From: Planctomycetales bacterium 10988
Lineage (GTDB): Bacteria; Planctomycetota; Planctomycetia; Pirellulales; Pb10988
Length of the DNA stretch: 64,000 bases
Assembly: GCA_009664345.1 (NCBI GenBank)
Contig: CP043547.1
Span: 2,008,709 to 2,072,708, forward strand
Reading direction: 5' to 3'
Position 1 is the stretch's first letter. Every line of letters starts with the position of its first letter. The position numbers were made by a program, and so were the translations under genes. The notes beneath the pieces were generated by a model. The model saw nothing but the letters and a program-made list of their open reading frames with translations, was not told the origin of the DNA and searched no databases. Positions 27,086 to 36,690 of the stretch are shown one piece after another.

Positions 27086-29260
27086 TCAAGTCGTCGCGGA
27101 AACTTCCTTCGCGGCGAGATCGCGTTTTTCCGCTAACGAAGTGTCGAGTCGGAGTTCCATCGAAACCGACCATTTCCCTTCGGCATTCCCTTGCAAAATC
27201 CAGTGAGGTTGAAGGGCAACGGATTGATGGACCAGTTCGAAACCGGCCTCCGATTGACTGACCGTTTCGATAGGGAACGTCCAAATGCCACTCGGTCGCG
27301 AAAGATGCAACTCAACCCCGAGGCCGAGCCATTCATCCCGCAATCCGATGCCAGGGCATTTCACCAAATCGAGATGACTCCCCAATTGCCCGAGCCGCTC
27401 GTCTTGTTGATTGAAGAAATAACGATCATCGGCCCCCGACGGCATGGCGGCGAAATTGAACTCAACGCCGAAGTGCAGAGGATGATTCGGCGGCAAATCG
27501 GTGAGTTCATAATCGATCCGCAGCAAGGCTTCTTCACGCGGCAAGGTGATTCGCTTGGTCACCGTGAAGGGATGGCCCCAAGCGTTCCCTTTGCGAGACA
27601 TTTCGATTTGCACATGCTCGGCACTACGCCGCATCCGGGTTTCATAAACCCCACCGGCAAAATCGCCGCGTTCCATCGCCGAACAGTCCGCGACCGACAT
27701 CTGCGAAATCTCGGTATCATAAAAATGATCGACGAGCGATTTGCGGGGATAGGTATCATAGAGCAACTTCTGATCGAGGCCCTCTTGTTTGAAGACCACG
27801 CGATCATGAATGCTGGCGACTTCACCTTGGTTCGCATTCGGTCCCGCCAAAACCTTTTGGTGATAAGCCTCCGGGTGACGGGTAAGGGAGGCCAGCAGAT
27901 TGAGGCAAATCGAACGGATGTCGAGTTCGTACATCATCCCGCCTTGCGATGGGGCGAAGAAGGCGATCAACTTTTGATTGGCCAATTTCACTTCTTGACG
28001 GGCATCGTGATTGTAGTCACCCGCTTCAATCGTGACGCGGCTCTCTTCGCGAATGCCTTCCACTTGATCTAAGATATTTTCGGCGGCGATCAAGTGATTG
28101 AAGACGGCGTTCCGCAAATGCGGCAGATACATTCCGCCGAAAGCTCCGTGCCAGTAGCCGCAATTACATTGTCCGCGATAAAGTTCTTGCCGAGCAGAAT
28201 CGACCAGTTCGCCTTGATATCCTTGGCGTTCCAGGGCTTCCAGGCGTTGGCTGATCATCAGCATCCGCGAATACATTTCATCGGTTTCAGGATACTTGAT
28301 TTTGAAGTTCCGCCACAAGCCACCGCGGGTGAATTTGGAAATCGTCGCCCAACGGTGATCGTGTTCCATATCATGATGGAGATGTTCGTACTCCATCAGG
28401 CGTTCCGCGGGGAGACTCCATTCGGTCATCTCACGATAGCTGGCATTCGGAATATAAACTTTCCCAACTGGCGGCAGGTGATCAATCGATTCCGCCAAGG
28501 TGGTGACTTTGAGCCATTCTTTTTGAGCAAGCAAGGCTTGGCAGAAATGATGCAGCCAGCGATCTTCGTAAACGTGTTGCTTCGTATCGGGCCAAGTGCC
28601 GAACTTTTCACCATCATCCCCGAAGACCATCACGGCACCGGGTTGCTGTTCGGCGATGCCTCGCAGATAGTCAACGGTCGCTTCCGGCGAGCCGAACGGA
28701 ATGAGATAACGCAGGCGTTCGCTGCCGGGAAAAACCTTTAGCAAACGGCCTTCATCTTCAGTGACATAATAACCGTGCAGGTCTTTATCTTCTAAACCCG
28801 CTCCGCGAAGATGAAAGTCGTCAAGGATAATATATTCAATGCCAGCATCAACCAAGTCGCTGACGAGGCCCGGTTCCCAGACCCGTTCGGGAATCCACAT
28901 CCCCCGCACCCGGGCACCGAGGTGTTCTTCCAACCAATCACTATAACTGCGGATTTGCCCAATGCGATCGCGACGGGGAAGCATCGTCAAAATGGCTTCG
29001 AAGTGCGAACCGCCGACGATTTCGCAACGGCCATCGATGACCATTTGGGCGAGCCGCTCGACATATTCCGGATGATGCACCACCAGCCATTCCATCAAGG
29101 AACCACTGGTATGCAAGGCCACCGGCAAGGTGGGATACTCATCCAACACATCGAGGAAAGGAAGGTAACTGTCTTGGTAAGACTGTTCGAAAACCCCATC
29201 AAAGTTGCCTATCGGCTGATGATTGTGGAGCGTCAGGACAAAGCGGATGGTATGTGGCAT
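27086..29260 (-). CDS. Glycoside hydrolase family 57 alpha-glucan enzyme
   Basis: A ~724-residue cytoplasmic enzyme. The N-terminal domain opens with FVLTLHNHQPIGNFD, the first GH57 motif, and the catalytic nucleophile is expected in WIPERVWEP with the acid/base in FGDDGEKFGTWP. The C-terminal ~400 residues match the DUF1925/DUF1926 beta-rich region of 4-alpha-glucanotransferases and amylases. It likely remodels glycogen or maltodextrin. I prefer the ATG at 29260, because the family starts at this point; a GTG at 29290 is also open. A galT-like gene follows upstream on the same strand with a 205-base gap. Confidence 0.9.
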   Translation of the reverse strand: MPHTIRFVLTLHNHQPIGNFDGVFEQSYQDSYLPFLDVLDEYPTLPVALHTSGSLMEWLVVHHPEYVERLAQMVIDGRCEIVGGSHFEAILTMLPRRDRIGQIRSYSDWLEEHLGARVRGMWIPERVWEPGLVSDLVDAGIEYIILDDFHLRGAGLEDKDLHGYYVTEDEGRLLKVFPGSERLRYLIPFGSPEATVDYLRGIAEQQPGAVMVFGDDGEKFGTWPDTKQHVYEDRWLHHFCQALLAQKEWLKVTTLAESIDHLPPVGKVYIPNASYREMTEWSLPAERLMEYEHLHHDMEHDHRWATISKFTRGGLWRNFKIKYPETDEMYSRMLMISQRLEALERQGYQGELVDSARQELYRGQCNCGYWHGAFGGMYLPHLRNAVFNHLIAAENILDQVEGIREESRVTIEAGDYNHDARQEVKLANQKLIAFFAPSQGGMMYELDIRSICLNLLASLTRHPEAYHQKVLAGPNANQGEVASIHDRVVFKQEGLDQKLLYDTYPRKSLVDHFYDTEISQMSVADCSAMERGDFAGGVYETRMRRSAEHVQIEMSRKGNAWGHPFTVTKRITLPREEALLRIDYELTDLPPNHPLHFGVEFNFAAMPSGADDRYFFNQQDERLGQLGSHLDLVKCPGIGLRDEWLGLGVELHLSRPSGIWTFPIETVSQSEAGFELVHQSVALQPHWILQGNAEGKWSVSMELRLDTSLAEKRDLAAKEVSATT

Positions 29261-29465
29261 GGGAAAACCGCGTTCGTAGATAGAGTTCACTAGCCTGACT
29301 TCTTACCAAGAATTCAGGACACCCAACTTGAAAAATTCGTATTCCGTTCGATCGTTCGCTGGGATCAAGCACGGGCAAAAGACCACGGATCATAGGGGGG
29401 ATATCTCGTGGGCGCTTCCTGCGTCGTGGCCGCTCGTGTTGAAGGGGTCGTTACTTCATCCGTTT

Positions 29466-30587
29466 TTAAGAAGAATTCACATTCGAAACTTGGCAACTCA
29501 TCTGCTCGCGAAGCAGTGCCGCGGCGGTTTCAGGAGCGAGGGCATTGAGGGTCATGCCTCCTCCCAATTCAAAGCCGGCAATCGTCTGCGCGAGTCGGGG
29601 GATGATTTCTATATGCCAGTGATAATGCTTTTGCTCCCATGTGTCAAAAGGTCCGCTATGGATCACCCAATTATAAGCGACTTCGCCAAACTTCCGCTCG
29701 ATGCCACGGATCACCGCTTTAACTAATTCGGCTAGCTCACCCGTTTGCTCTTGGGGGAGAAACTCAAAATGGCTCGCGTGCTCTCGCGGCAAGATACAAA
29801 TCTCGCCAGGGTAGCGACTGGCAAAAGGACAATACGCCACAAAGCGATCCGTTGCCGAAATCCACCGCTGTTCCGCTTGTTCTTCGAAAGCCAAGACCTC
29901 ACAAAAACCACATTTACCGTAGTTTTTATAATACTTCTCCGCTCCGATTTGCTCCATCTGCAATTGAGGAGGCATTTCGGGAAGCGAAAGGATTTGGCTA
30001 TGACTGTGTGCGAGCGAGGCACCCGCCATTCGCCCGACATTTTTAAAGACAACGCTTTGTTGCCATCGCTGTTGTTTTCGTAATTCTTGAAGCCGCTGAG
30101 TATAAACCCAAAAGACTTGGGCCAATTCCTCCTGCGAGCATTCCGTCACACTTCGCACATGCCGGGGGGTTTCGATGACGACTTCGTGTTCGCCTTCCCC
30201 CTCTTGCAGAAAGTAAGGGCCTCCCAATGTCTCCGAGTGTCCTTCTAAAAACTCCCCTTGAGAAGGGCGAACGGCCGGATATTTATTCGGGACCACGCGA
30301 ACTTGCCACCCTCTGGAACCATTATGTTCTTTGGAAAGAGCAAGGGATTCCAAAATCGCCGGCGGGGTCTGATGCTCTTCGCCAGGGCAAAAAGGACAAG
30401 TCCCTTCTTCGACCGGCTCCGCACATGCCGCCTTCTTGGCTTTAGAACCATTTGCTTGTTGATAGGCACTCAAACCGCCTCCGGGTCGGGCGAATCGGCT
30501 GGGAGCCACAAAGACGGGTTGTCCAGAGATCGGGTCTCGCCGCAATTGGGAAGGTTGATTCAAGCCCATTCCGTACCTGGTTTCCAA
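29466..30587 (-). CDS. galT: Galactose-1-phosphate uridylyltransferase-like protein
   Basis: A 373-residue HIT-superfamily transferase that exchanges UMP between hexose phosphates (Leloir pathway). The active-site histidine region is AHSHSQIL, which differs from the common HPHGQ by Ser. Zinc ligands include CPFC near residue 65 and a C-terminal HYHWHIEIIPR motif. It is cytoplasmic. Upstream is an ECF sigma factor gene on the opposite strand. Close relatives also include ADP-glucose and related phosphorylases (DUF4931), so the exact sugar nucleotide is uncertain. Confidence 0.85.
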   Translation of the reverse strand: METRYGMGLNQPSQLRRDPISGQPVFVAPSRFARPGGGLSAYQQANGSKAKKAACAEPVEEGTCPFCPGEEHQTPPAILESLALSKEHNGSRGWQVRVVPNKYPAVRPSQGEFLEGHSETLGGPYFLQEGEGEHEVVIETPRHVRSVTECSQEELAQVFWVYTQRLQELRKQQRWQQSVVFKNVGRMAGASLAHSHSQILSLPEMPPQLQMEQIGAEKYYKNYGKCGFCEVLAFEEQAEQRWISATDRFVAYCPFASRYPGEICILPREHASHFEFLPQEQTGELAELVKAVIRGIERKFGEVAYNWVIHSGPFDTWEQKHYHWHIEIIPRLAQTIAGFELGGGMTLNALAPETAAALLREQMSCQVSNVNSS

Positions 30588-30921
30588 GACGTTGCAAACA
30601 CGCCATCACGAGAGAACATCTCCCCATTTGGGGAACGCGAAGTCGAGGCTATTATATGGAGGAATCGATTTTGGGAATAGGTCTTTTCTGGCGAAATCCA
30701 AACGACTTACGCCAACAAGAACTTCTTGAGAAAAAGAGTACCTATCTTGCGGATTGGATTGAACTTTTGCGAACGCCCATGTCACTCAGTTCTTAGAAGA
30801 AACAGGCCAACGCAAACGGCTATCCAGCAAAAACCAGGGGAAACCGCATTAGGATTTTTCCACCAGGGAGTCTATAATCGAACAAGAAGTTTTGATGCTG
30901 GACTCTTTTGAGGACGCCCTT
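30588..30921. other. Divergent intergenic region between galT and the sigma-factor gene
   Basis: These 334 bases separate minus-strand galT from the plus-strand sigma gene. The one clear element is a TATAAT box at 30873-30878, described separately. Open frames within it have no ribosome-binding sites. I see no RNA gene or transposon. Confidence 0.4.
30849..30878 (+). promoter_or_regulatory. Candidate sigma-70-type promoter of the sigma-factor operon
   Basis: A perfect TATAAT at 30873-30878 is preceded by TTAGGA at 30849-30854 (18-base spacer), a weak match to the -35 consensus. Transcription from it would start near 30885 and give a ~37-base leader to the GTG at 30922, which has GAGGA seven bases upstream. 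The recognising sigma factor is unknown. Confidence 0.5.
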
Positions 30922-31482
30922 GTGCCTGACTTGGATGTGCAACAAATAACGGAAGATTACTTCCCGCGGATTCGCCATGCAGCCTTTTTGCTCACGGGGA
31001 ATCCTTGGGATGCCGATGATTTAGCCCAAGAAACTTTTTTGGAATTCGCCCGATGCTCCCAGCGATTTGAGGGTAGAAGCTCCATCTATTCCTGGATTTA
31101 CGGCATTCTCATCAATGTCGAACGGCAACATCGACGACGCCAAGGAATGCAACGCGAAAAGTTGAAAGTGTGGCAAGGGAAACAACCGGACGATGCCCAG
31201 CAGACCTCCGGACCCGTCAAACACTTAGAGCAACAAGAACGAAAACAGAACCTTTGGGCGGAAGTGGCCGAGTTGCCGGACGGACAGCGGCATGCCTTGG
31301 TACTGCGATTCAATGACCACTTGAGCTACGCCGACATCGCCAAAGCCCTTGATTGCCCGGTCGGGACGGCCAAGAGTCGTGTCTTCCACGGATTAGCCAG
31401 TTTAAAAGAACGCCTTGAACGCAAACAACAAACCAGCGATCTCCCCCCAACGAACGCAAAAGGACCCTCTCATGCCAGCTAG
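30922..31482 (+). CDS. ECF-family RNA polymerase sigma factor
   Basis: A ~186-residue extracytoplasmic-function sigma factor. Region 2 includes DADDLAQETFLEFAR and the helix with SSIYSWIYGILIN; region 4 includes the HTH LSYADIAKALDCPVGTAKSRVF. I chose the GTG at 30922 because of a good GAGGA and a matching promoter; an ATG at 30895 is also in frame. The 3' end overlaps the next gene by 11 bases, so its expression is coupled to a membrane protein that may be its anti-sigma factor. It would direct RNA polymerase to a stress regulon that cannot be named here. Confidence 0.92.
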   Translation: MPDLDVQQITEDYFPRIRHAAFLLTGNPWDADDLAQETFLEFARCSQRFEGRSSIYSWIYGILINVERQHRRRQGMQREKLKVWQGKQPDDAQQTSGPVKHLEQQERKQNLWAEVAELPDGQRHALVLRFNDHLSYADIAKALDCPVGTAKSRVFHGLASLKERLERKQQTSDLPPTNAKGPSHAS

Positions 31483-32128
31483 ATTCCGCGTGATCCGACC
31501 TGCCGAAGCTCAGCAGGAAGCCACCGCATCGGAAGACCTGGCCTCTCTTGAGGAGTCGCTGACGGAGGAGTTGGAATCTCCCGAGTTGCAAGCGTTGGGA
31601 AAAGAGCTGATGCTGCAAGCTGAGGAACAATGGCAACTTACGAAGGATTTACCCCTTCCCGCCGGCCTCGATTTGGCTCAACCTGCGGAAGCCGATGCGA
31701 TCCGTCCAGCAGAAACGCCGCAGCAACCGAACCGTTCAAAAGCATCGACGCTTCAAGGCAAAACCCTGTGGCTCTCGGCCATGCTAGTTGGCATCATTGG
31801 AGTGGGGGCAGGGGGGTGGTTCTCCATTTCGCCCGCAGCCAAGAATCCTTCCCATACTCAACAGGACCAAGAAAACTCGCTTTCAATCAACCAAGAAAGT
31901 CCCACCCAACCGAGTTCTGAAGACTTGCCCCCGGTGGAAACCTTGGCCGTTCATCAACCGAACCCTGAGCAGCAATCAACCAAAGCAATCACCGTAAGTC
32001 ATACCAAGAAGATGGCTTACGATACAAAACTTGTTGAAATGTATTTGCAACTCGATGGACCTTTGCGGGAAGCGATGGTGGATCTCGAAGCAAAGGGGGA
32101 ACTTGATCGTCCCCGTTTGTCGTTCTGA
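31472..32128 (+). CDS. Single-pass membrane protein, possible anti-sigma factor
   Basis: A ~218-residue protein. The start at 31472 has AAAGGA eight bases upstream. The N-terminal ~100 residues are cytoplasmic, acidic and helical. One transmembrane helix lies near LWLSAMLVGIIGVGAGGWF, and the outer part is Gln/Ser/Pro-rich and disordered, ending in a short helix. This layout is that of anti-sigma factors that hold ECF sigma factors at the membrane, but no zinc-binding anti-sigma motif is visible. The gene overlaps the sigma gene and precedes an HtrA-like gene, so the role is inferred from context. Confidence 0.7.
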   Translation: MPARFRVIRPAEAQQEATASEDLASLEESLTEELESPELQALGKELMLQAEEQWQLTKDLPLPAGLDLAQPAEADAIRPAETPQQPNRSKASTLQGKTLWLSAMLVGIIGVGAGGWFSISPAAKNPSHTQQDQENSLSINQESPTQPSSEDLPPVETLAVHQPNPEQQSTKAITVSHTKKMAYDTKLVEMYLQLDGPLREAMVDLEAKGELDRPRLSF

Positions 32129-32197
32129 GGTTTTCCAGAAGCTCAACCTTTACCTTTATCTGCCAAATTCGAGACAGGCAAGAGCAGGGCACTCCCC

Positions 32198-33574
32198 ATG
32201 TTTTTCCGGCTAGGGCACTTTATCTCTTTGATCTGCATTCTTTTGCTGAGTGCCGCCTCGCTCTTCGCCGAACCTCCTTCTTCGACAGAAGCACCCCAGC
32301 AGAAAACACCCGCTGCGTTTGCCGATTTCGTGGCAGCCTCGCAGAAAGTCGCCAAGCAACTCAATGCCGCCACGGTGACCGTTCGGGTGACCTTGCCTCC
32401 TCCATCGCACAAACCCCTCGATCCCCAACCCCCTGCTGAACAGCGTGAAATTCAAGTCCAAACCGGCGTCTGTGTCGGGGAAGGGTGGATCGTCACCTTG
32501 GCCACGATTCAAGAAGAAGCCGAAATCTCGATCACGCTCCCTCCGGATGGCACTTCTTGCTCGGCCCAACTTCGTGTGGTCGATGAATACTCGGGCTTGT
32601 GTCTCTTGCAACTTTCCGAAAAGGCAGACCTTTCCCCACTCACGCTCGCTGAGGAAGTTCCCGCCATCGGTTCCCCCCTCTTCACCGCAGCCGCAGCCGG
32701 GGTTGAGTCTCCCTACCTATCCTTTGGCCTCTTGAGCGGAACCGAGCGGTCCGTCGACCCGATTCTGCCACCACTTTTTCCTTGTGATTTGAAGGGAACA
32801 AGTTGCTCGCTCGGGGCCGCGATCGTCAACCTCGATGGTAAGCTTGTCGGCATTTTGCGATCCGCCGAACAAACGCCGAAAGGCCTCGGCTGGACCTATG
32901 CGATTCCGATTCGTTATGTCCACCGCCTTATTCGCTGCCAACCGAATCCTTCCACCGAAGGCATTCTCTGCCTCAAACGCCGCCGCCCGACTCTTGGACT
33001 CGCGATGCGAACTTCTGAAAAACAAGACGTTCGCGTGGAGTTCATCGCCGCCGGAGGACCTGCCGAGAAGGCTGGCCTCAAAGTAGGCGATCGGGTACTT
33101 GAAGTCGAAGGGAAAAAAATTCGAAGTGTTTACCAAGTCATCGGCATCACGTTTCGGAAAGAGCCGCAAGATCAAATGACCATGATCATCGAAAGAGAAG
33201 GGAAGCAGCAGACCGTTCAGATCACCCTCGGCGGCGGTCCGATTCTCCCTCGGGATCGCGATTGGGCAACGGCTTTTGAAGGGGATTCCAAGAACAAAGT
33301 CGTTTCTCGCGGCCCCCGCAAGGTGGAAGTCGTCGAAATGAATTTCCCCGGCGATCAGGATTCAAAAGAAGAAAAGAACACCACCGAAGCCGAGATCGCC
33401 GAGCAAACCGCCATCAAAATGCAAGCCCAATCCGCCGAGCTAGAACTCCTACGTCGGCAACTTGAAGGCTGGGCCACGCTCATCGAAAAGCTTCAAGAAG
33501 ACCTCAAAGAACGGGCAAATCGCATTGAGGCCCTTGAGCGACAGCTTCAACTTCTCAAGCAAGAAGCTCGATAG
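32198..33574 (+). CDS. Exported HtrA-like protein with PDZ domain and degenerate protease sites
   Basis: A 458-residue exported protein. A signal peptide covers ~1-24 (hydrophobic core LICILLLSAASLF). Residues ~50-240 align with the trypsin-like Deg/HtrA fold but the catalytic triad appears lost: the histidine position falls in GEGWIVTLATIQ, the aspartate in VDEYSGLCLL, and the serine site reads TSCSLGAAIV before NLDGKLVG. A PDZ domain is at ~265-345 (LKVGDRVLEVEGKKI), and a coiled coil at ~390-458 ends the protein. It follows a sigma factor and its membrane partner, so it may sense envelope stress rather than cleave proteins. Confidence 0.88.
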   Translation: MFFRLGHFISLICILLLSAASLFAEPPSSTEAPQQKTPAAFADFVAASQKVAKQLNAATVTVRVTLPPPSHKPLDPQPPAEQREIQVQTGVCVGEGWIVTLATIQEEAEISITLPPDGTSCSAQLRVVDEYSGLCLLQLSEKADLSPLTLAEEVPAIGSPLFTAAAAGVESPYLSFGLLSGTERSVDPILPPLFPCDLKGTSCSLGAAIVNLDGKLVGILRSAEQTPKGLGWTYAIPIRYVHRLIRCQPNPSTEGILCLKRRRPTLGLAMRTSEKQDVRVEFIAAGGPAEKAGLKVGDRVLEVEGKKIRSVYQVIGITFRKEPQDQMTMIIEREGKQQTVQITLGGGPILPRDRDWATAFEGDSKNKVVSRGPRKVEVVEMNFPGDQDSKEEKNTTEAEIAEQTAIKMQAQSAELELLRRQLEGWATLIEKLQEDLKERANRIEALERQLQLLKQEAR

Positions 33575-33622
33575 TCGTCATCACTTTCAGGCCTCGTTCA
33601 ATACTTCACAATTCGCGATAAA

Positions 33623-34834
33623 CTACTGGGCCGATTTCAAAAAAGCTTCCAAGCGATCGAAGCCCGCCTCTAAAATATCCATGCTGGTCGCATAAGAAAT
33701 TCGCACATATCCTTCCGCTCCAAAGGCCGATCCCATCACCGTCGCGACTTGCTGTTGCTCCAGTAGTTGCAAACAGAAGGTCTCGCTATCGTCAACCTGT
33801 GTGCCACCAAAGCTCTTGCCAAAATAAGACGAGATGTTGATAAAGGCATAAAACGCCCCATCCATGTCGGTATTGGTGAGCCTAGGAATGTTGGCGATGC
33901 GTCCCTGCACGTAACTTCGACGCTTGGCGAATTGCTCCAACATCTCCTCGACACAGTCTTGCGAACTGGTCAACGCAGCCACCGAAGCCGCCTGAGCGAT
34001 GCTGCTGGGGCCTGAGGTCTGTTGGCTTTGCAACTTCGACATCCCTTTGGCAATCGCCTCCGGTGCCAAGGCCCAACCAATTCGCCAACCGGTCATGGCA
34101 TAGGCTTTACTTACGCCGTTGACCACGATCGTACGATCAACCAGTTGCGGATCGACCGTGGGGAAGCTGACAAACTTCCGCCCTTCATAAACGAGCTTTT
34201 CGTAAATCTCATCGGTGATAACCAAGAGAGAATGTTTGAGAACAACTTCCGCCAAGCCCTTCAACGCCGCTTCGTCGTACATACTCCCGGTCGGATTCGA
34301 TGGGGAACAGAGCATCAAAACTTTCGTCCGTTCATTGATCGCCGCTTCGAGGGTTTCCGGCTTCAACAGGAAGTTCTCTTCTTGTTTGGTCTCCAAGATC
34401 ACTGGCGTTGCCCCGGTCAGTTCAACCAAAGCCGCATAGCTGACCCAATACGGAGCCGGGATGATCACCTCATCGCCAGGATTGCAGAGGGTTGCCAAGA
34501 CGTTGTGCAAACTATGTTTGGCTCCATTGGAAACAACGACTTGCGAAGGGGCATAGCTGATGCCATGGGTCTTTTGATAGTCTTCCGAAATCGCCGCCCG
34601 CAGCTCCACCGTTCCCGCCGCTGGCGTATAATGGGTTTTTCCTTCCTTCATCGCCTGCGTGGCGGCCGCACAGATATGATCCGGGGTCGTGAAGTCCGGC
34701 TCGCCCAAGCTGAAATCATAGACCTTTGCCCCGGTCGCCTTCAGCTCCTTCGCCTTGGTTGCCATCGCAATGGTGGCGGAAGGTTGAATCGATTGGACAC
34801 GCTGACTTAACTCAATGGAAGATGCGGTAGACAT
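33623..34834 (-). CDS. Pyridoxal-phosphate-dependent aminotransferase (aspartate aminotransferase-like)
   Basis: A 403-residue class I aminotransferase, fold type I, subgroup Ib. The PLP lysine lies in NGVSKAYAMTGWRIGW, and LCSPSNPTGSMY and YVRISYATS are further family motifs. It transfers amino groups between aspartate or another amino acid and a 2-oxo acid in the cytoplasm. It is encoded alone and convergent with the HtrA-like gene. The amino-acid preference cannot be decided from sequence. The 206-base gap before the MOSC gene holds no gene. Confidence 0.92.
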   Translation of the reverse strand: MSTASSIELSQRVQSIQPSATIAMATKAKELKATGAKVYDFSLGEPDFTTPDHICAAATQAMKEGKTHYTPAAGTVELRAAISEDYQKTHGISYAPSQVVVSNGAKHSLHNVLATLCNPGDEVIIPAPYWVSYAALVELTGATPVILETKQEENFLLKPETLEAAINERTKVLMLCSPSNPTGSMYDEAALKGLAEVVLKHSLLVITDEIYEKLVYEGRKFVSFPTVDPQLVDRTIVVNGVSKAYAMTGWRIGWALAPEAIAKGMSKLQSQQTSGPSSIAQAASVAALTSSQDCVEEMLEQFAKRRSYVQGRIANIPRLTNTDMDGAFYAFINISSYFGKSFGGTQVDDSETFCLQLLEQQQVATVMGSAFGAEGYVRISYATSMDILEAGFDRLEAFLKSAQ

Positions 34835-35040
34835 TCATCCCGCTCCGGTGGGCAAAAGGGAAGAAAAAGGAAGGCTCTCCAAACTCGGCCAGGGAAAACC
34901 AGCATCGGCCTCTCGATCAATGTTTGGAAATTCAGTAAGTCGAAACAGTGGATTTTATTATTTTTACACTTAGAATCCAAGTGCCAAACGACAGAAACCA
35001 CTTCCCTTAGAGCAATTCTTTCGCACAAAGGTTCGATCAA

Positions 35041-35550
35041 ATGTCGCCGCTCCCTCGTGGTTTTTCTAAAAAGTTAGATATATATGCCCAAGTCGGTCGC
35101 TTGGTTTGGATCGGCTTACGCACCGAACGCCGCGGCCCCATCGAAGTGGTTTCCCAAGTCGAAGTGACTGAAGAAGCTGGATTGATCGGGGATCGCTTCA
35201 AAGGACGCCCCGGCAGCAAACGCCAAATCACCCTCATTCAAGCGGAACATTTGCCGGTGGTCGCCTCCTTACTAAACGTTCCCGAAGTGAAACCGGAACA
35301 ACTTCGCCGCAATCTTGTCGTGTCTGGAATCAATCTACTGGCCCTCAAAGGCGAGCGTTTTTTCATTGGCGAAGCTGAACTGGAGGGAACCGGGCCTTGT
35401 CCTCCTTGTTCACGGATGGAGAAAACATTAGGCCACGGCGGCTATCAAGCAATGCGTGGCCATGGAGGAATCACCGCCAGAGTCCTTCGTGGAGGGACGA
35501 TTCACTCCCTCGATCCGGTCACTCCCACCGAGACAACAAGCGAGGCATAG
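35041..35550 (+). CDS. MOSC domain protein
   Basis: A 169-residue protein whose main body matches the MOSC fold: a beta-barrel starting with GLIGDRFKGRPGSKRQIT and ending with RGHGGITARV, with the conserved cysteine in GPCPPC. MOSC domains carry or transfer the molybdenum cofactor and are used in sulfur transfer and detoxifying reductases. The N-terminal extension of ~30 residues is basic and unusual. AAAGG ten bases upstream supports the ATG. The reaction of stand-alone members is not settled. Confidence 0.9.
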   Translation: MSPLPRGFSKKLDIYAQVGRLVWIGLRTERRGPIEVVSQVEVTEEAGLIGDRFKGRPGSKRQITLIQAEHLPVVASLLNVPEVKPEQLRRNLVVSGINLLALKGERFFIGEAELEGTGPCPPCSRMEKTLGHGGYQAMRGHGGITARVLRGGTIHSLDPVTPTETTSEA

Positions 35551-35643
35551 TTGCAGTTTTTCCGCAGAAAACGTAAGCTATGAGTTGATTTTTGAAACAC
35601 CCACACCATGAATTGCACTCTTTGAGTTATAAAAGGACGTCGT

Positions 35644-36660
35644 ATGTATGAATCAATCGCCGTGGTCGGGGCGACCGGAGCCGTCGGCCGCATCATTCTA
35701 GATCAAATCGAATCCCGCAAGCTCCCCTTTCGCAAGCTTACCCTCCTGGCCTCCGCTCGGAGTACCGGCAAAAAAATCCAAGTCGGAAGTCAAGAATATA
35801 CGGTCCAACCGCTTGTTCCCGAGGCGTTTGAGGACATCGACCTCGCGATTTGTAGCACTCCCGATGACATCGCCAAATGGCTTGTCCCCGAGGCCCTCAA
35901 ACGAAATTGCACCGTGATTGATGAAAGTGGTGCCTGGCGAATGGATGACCGGGCCGCCTTGGTCGTTCCCGAAGTGAACCCGGAAGCCTTGAAAAATCAC
36001 CAAGGTTTGATCGCCAGCCCGAACTGCTCGACCACCCAAATGGTCGTCGCTCTCAAACCTCTGCACGATGCCGCTCGCGTCAAAAGGGTGATTGTCAGTA
36101 CCTACCAAGCCGCCAGTGGCGCCGGCCTCGGTGGAAGTCGCGAGCTAGAGGAATGCACCCAAGCCGTGCTGCAAAAAAAAGAGTTCACCCCCGAGGTCTT
36201 CTCGCACCAGCTTGCTTTTAATGCGATTCCGCAAATCGGTTCGCATAAAGAACAGGGCTATACCTCTGAAGAGATGAAAATGGTCTACGAGACGCAAAAA
36301 ATCTTCGGAGATAAGTCGATTCGCGTCTCGCCCACCTGCGTCCGCATTCCCGTGACCAACTGTCATAGTGAAACGATTCTCGTCGAAACCGAACGCAAGC
36401 TGAGTGTCGAAGAAGCCCGTAAATGCTTCGAAGAGTTCCCCGGCATTCGCGTGATTGATGATCTCGATCAAAAGCTTTATCCGCTCCCCAATGAATGCAC
36501 CGGGCAAGACGAAGTCTTTATCGGTCGAATTCGTGAAGACCTGTCTTGCGGAAATGGCCTGAACTTTTGGTGCGTCAGTGATAATCTCCGCAAAGGAGCA
36601 GCGACGAATGCCGTACAAATTGCCGAAGCGCTGCTGAAGGAAACCCCTGTTTCCTCTTAA
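35644..36660 (+). CDS. asd: Aspartate-semialdehyde dehydrogenase
   Basis: A 338-residue NADPH-dependent dehydrogenase that forms L-aspartate-4-semialdehyde for lysine, methionine, threonine and diaminopimelate synthesis. Residues 5-13 carry VVGATGAVG, the catalytic cysteine is in SPNCSTTQM, and RIPVTNCHSET is the substrate-binding arginine/histidine region. It is monocistronic by position, being followed by a hairpin and an integrase gene. Planctomycetes need it for amino acids whatever the state of their peptidoglycan. Confidence 0.96.
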   Translation: MYESIAVVGATGAVGRIILDQIESRKLPFRKLTLLASARSTGKKIQVGSQEYTVQPLVPEAFEDIDLAICSTPDDIAKWLVPEALKRNCTVIDESGAWRMDDRAALVVPEVNPEALKNHQGLIASPNCSTTQMVVALKPLHDAARVKRVIVSTYQAASGAGLGGSRELEECTQAVLQKKEFTPEVFSHQLAFNAIPQIGSHKEQGYTSEEMKMVYETQKIFGDKSIRVSPTCVRIPVTNCHSETILVETERKLSVEEARKCFEEFPGIRVIDDLDQKLYPLPNECTGQDEVFIGRIREDLSCGNGLNFWCVSDNLRKGAATNAVQIAEALLKETPVSS

Positions 36661-36690
36661 AACCGAAGAGTAATTTGAAGAATAACCCAT

